Source of the DNA: Deltaproteobacteria bacterium
Lineage (GTDB): Bacteria > Desulfobacterota > Binatia > Bin18
Direction of reading: 5' to 3'
Length of the DNA stretch: 5,349 bases
NCBI GenBank assembly: GCA_016200595.1
Contig: JACQEL010000916.1
Span: forward strand, 1 to 5,349
Shown: positions 5,043 to 5,349 of the stretch, piece after piece
Layout of the letters: each line of letters opens with the position of its first letter
Numbering within the stretch: the stretch's first letter is position 1
The notes under the pieces: model-generated
What the model was told of the DNA's origin: nothing
The model's input: the letters and a program-made list of their open reading frames with translations, nothing else
Databases searched by the model: none
Position numbers and translations under genes: made by a program

Positions 5043-5176
5043 GTCCAACTAAGGGATGAAGCTGACCCCCGCCCGGCGCGGCTAAGCCTACCTTGCTGAC
5101 TGTTCGTTGCGGTTCGCGGCAGAGCGGAGTATGTTGCCTTCGTTGTCGGGGGCAGCTTATCCCTAAGACGTTAGGG
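5043..5176 (+). other. attC: attC recombination site 5 (134 bp, different family)
   Basis: The left box GTCCAAC (5043-5049) fits RYYYAAC; the right box is GTTAGGG (5170-5176), a core site deviating only at the last base. The arms pair AGGGAT (5052-5057) with ATCCCT (5159-5164), AAGCTG (5059-5064) with CAGCTT (5153-5158), and CCCCCG (5066-5071) with CGGGGG (5147-5152). That is 18 pairs with two extrahelical bases, G5058 and A5065, both on the left arm, as in attC1 and attC2. The loop 5072-5146 is much longer and unrelated to the other sites, and the stem sequence differs too, so it has a different lineage. Strand exchange would fall between G5170 and T5171. The forward frame 5093-5323 crosses this site and is not a gene. 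Confidence 0.88.
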
Positions 5177-5283
5177 GCTCAAAGTAGGCAAGAGGATCAG
5201 GCCTATCTTTGTAACGAGAACTGCCTGATATCCGTGAGGGGAACGGACAAATTATTTATGCAGGCACACAGCGCGGAGGGGTT

Positions 5284-5349
5284 ATGGATACACCAGAAAA
5301 CCGTGAGGTACCAATGGGCGTGAACTTCGGACCAGGATTCCACGCGGCA
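5284..5349 (+). CDS. Start of next cassette gene, truncated by window edge
   Basis: ATG 5284 opens a frame that is still open at the right edge (22 codons, beginning MDTPENREVP, then GVNFGPGFHAA). GGAGG (5275-5279) lies four bases upstream, a good ribosome site, while 5177-5283 holds no other gene and no convincing promoter. The position, about 110 bases after the attC5 core box and in the same orientation, is what a cassette gene should have. Too little is visible to name a family. Confidence 0.5.
   Translation, partial: MDTPENREVPMGVNFGPGFHAA

Noticed and set aside
5093..5323. Forward 76-codon frame
   Set aside because: It begins inside the attC5 loop and crosses its right arm; no ribosome site and no recognisable protein features.
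1..5349. CRISPR array, tRNA or rRNA genes, integrase gene
   Set aside because: No regularly spaced identical repeats, no tRNA-like cloverleaf or rRNA sequence, and no tyrosine recombinase motifs in any frame were seen.

Overview
This window is a stretch of an integron gene-cassette array. All genes lie on the plus strand as short, unrelated, mostly single-gene units. At their junctions lie imperfect inverted repeats with the layout of attC recombination sites: an RYYYAAC box, a stem with extrahelical bases on one arm, a variable middle, and a GTTRRRY core box. Three attC sites of about 100 bp (621-719, 1427-1527, 2069-2167) belong to one sequence family. A fourth of 134 bp (5043-5176) has a different stem. 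A fifth boundary (3547-3567) looks like an attC collapsed to its two outer boxes. No integrase gene is in the window, so this is the interior of an array, more likely a chromosomal (sedentary) integron than a short mobile one. The organism is a bacterium with moderately high GC; the phylum cannot be fixed from this sequence. A hydrolase-cyclase fusion, a PIN toxin cassette and an IS91-type transposase fit many soil or water lineages.

Layout: (A) left edge to about 713, an unrecognised 168-residue protein followed by attC1. (B) 714-1521, a toxin-antitoxin cassette: a small antitoxin overlapping a PIN-domain toxin, with its own promoter candidate just inside the cassette and attC2 overlapping the toxin stop codon. 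(C) 1522-2161, a 150-residue predicted beta-rich protein with a perfect Shine-Dalgarno sequence, followed by attC3. (D) 2162-3561, an alpha/beta-hydrolase-fold domain fused to a class III nucleotide cyclase, ending in the collapsed attC. (E) 3562-5170, about 200 bases of AT-richer leader with a 53-codon ORF, then a GC-rich IS91-family transposase lacking its N-terminal zinc-binding region, then attC5. (F) from 5171, a new cassette whose ORF starts at 5284 and runs off the right edge.

The genes do not form a pathway; they are linked by the recombination system. The most interesting observation is that the three related attC sites share, inside the otherwise variable loop, a start codon at the same place encoding a similar 16-residue peptide (pattern [VM]-N-x-K-[GR]-[YH]-x-W-A-A). 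The core box GTTAG supplies its stop codon in two sites, and two of the three have a Shine-Dalgarno-like sequence six bases before the start. This could be a translated mini-ORF built into the recombination site, although three copies cannot separate coding constraint from shared ancestry. Also notable are a hydrolase domain with Ala in place of the nucleophile Ser, a nearly erased attC that may lock two cassettes together, and a transposase remnant sitting inside a cassette.
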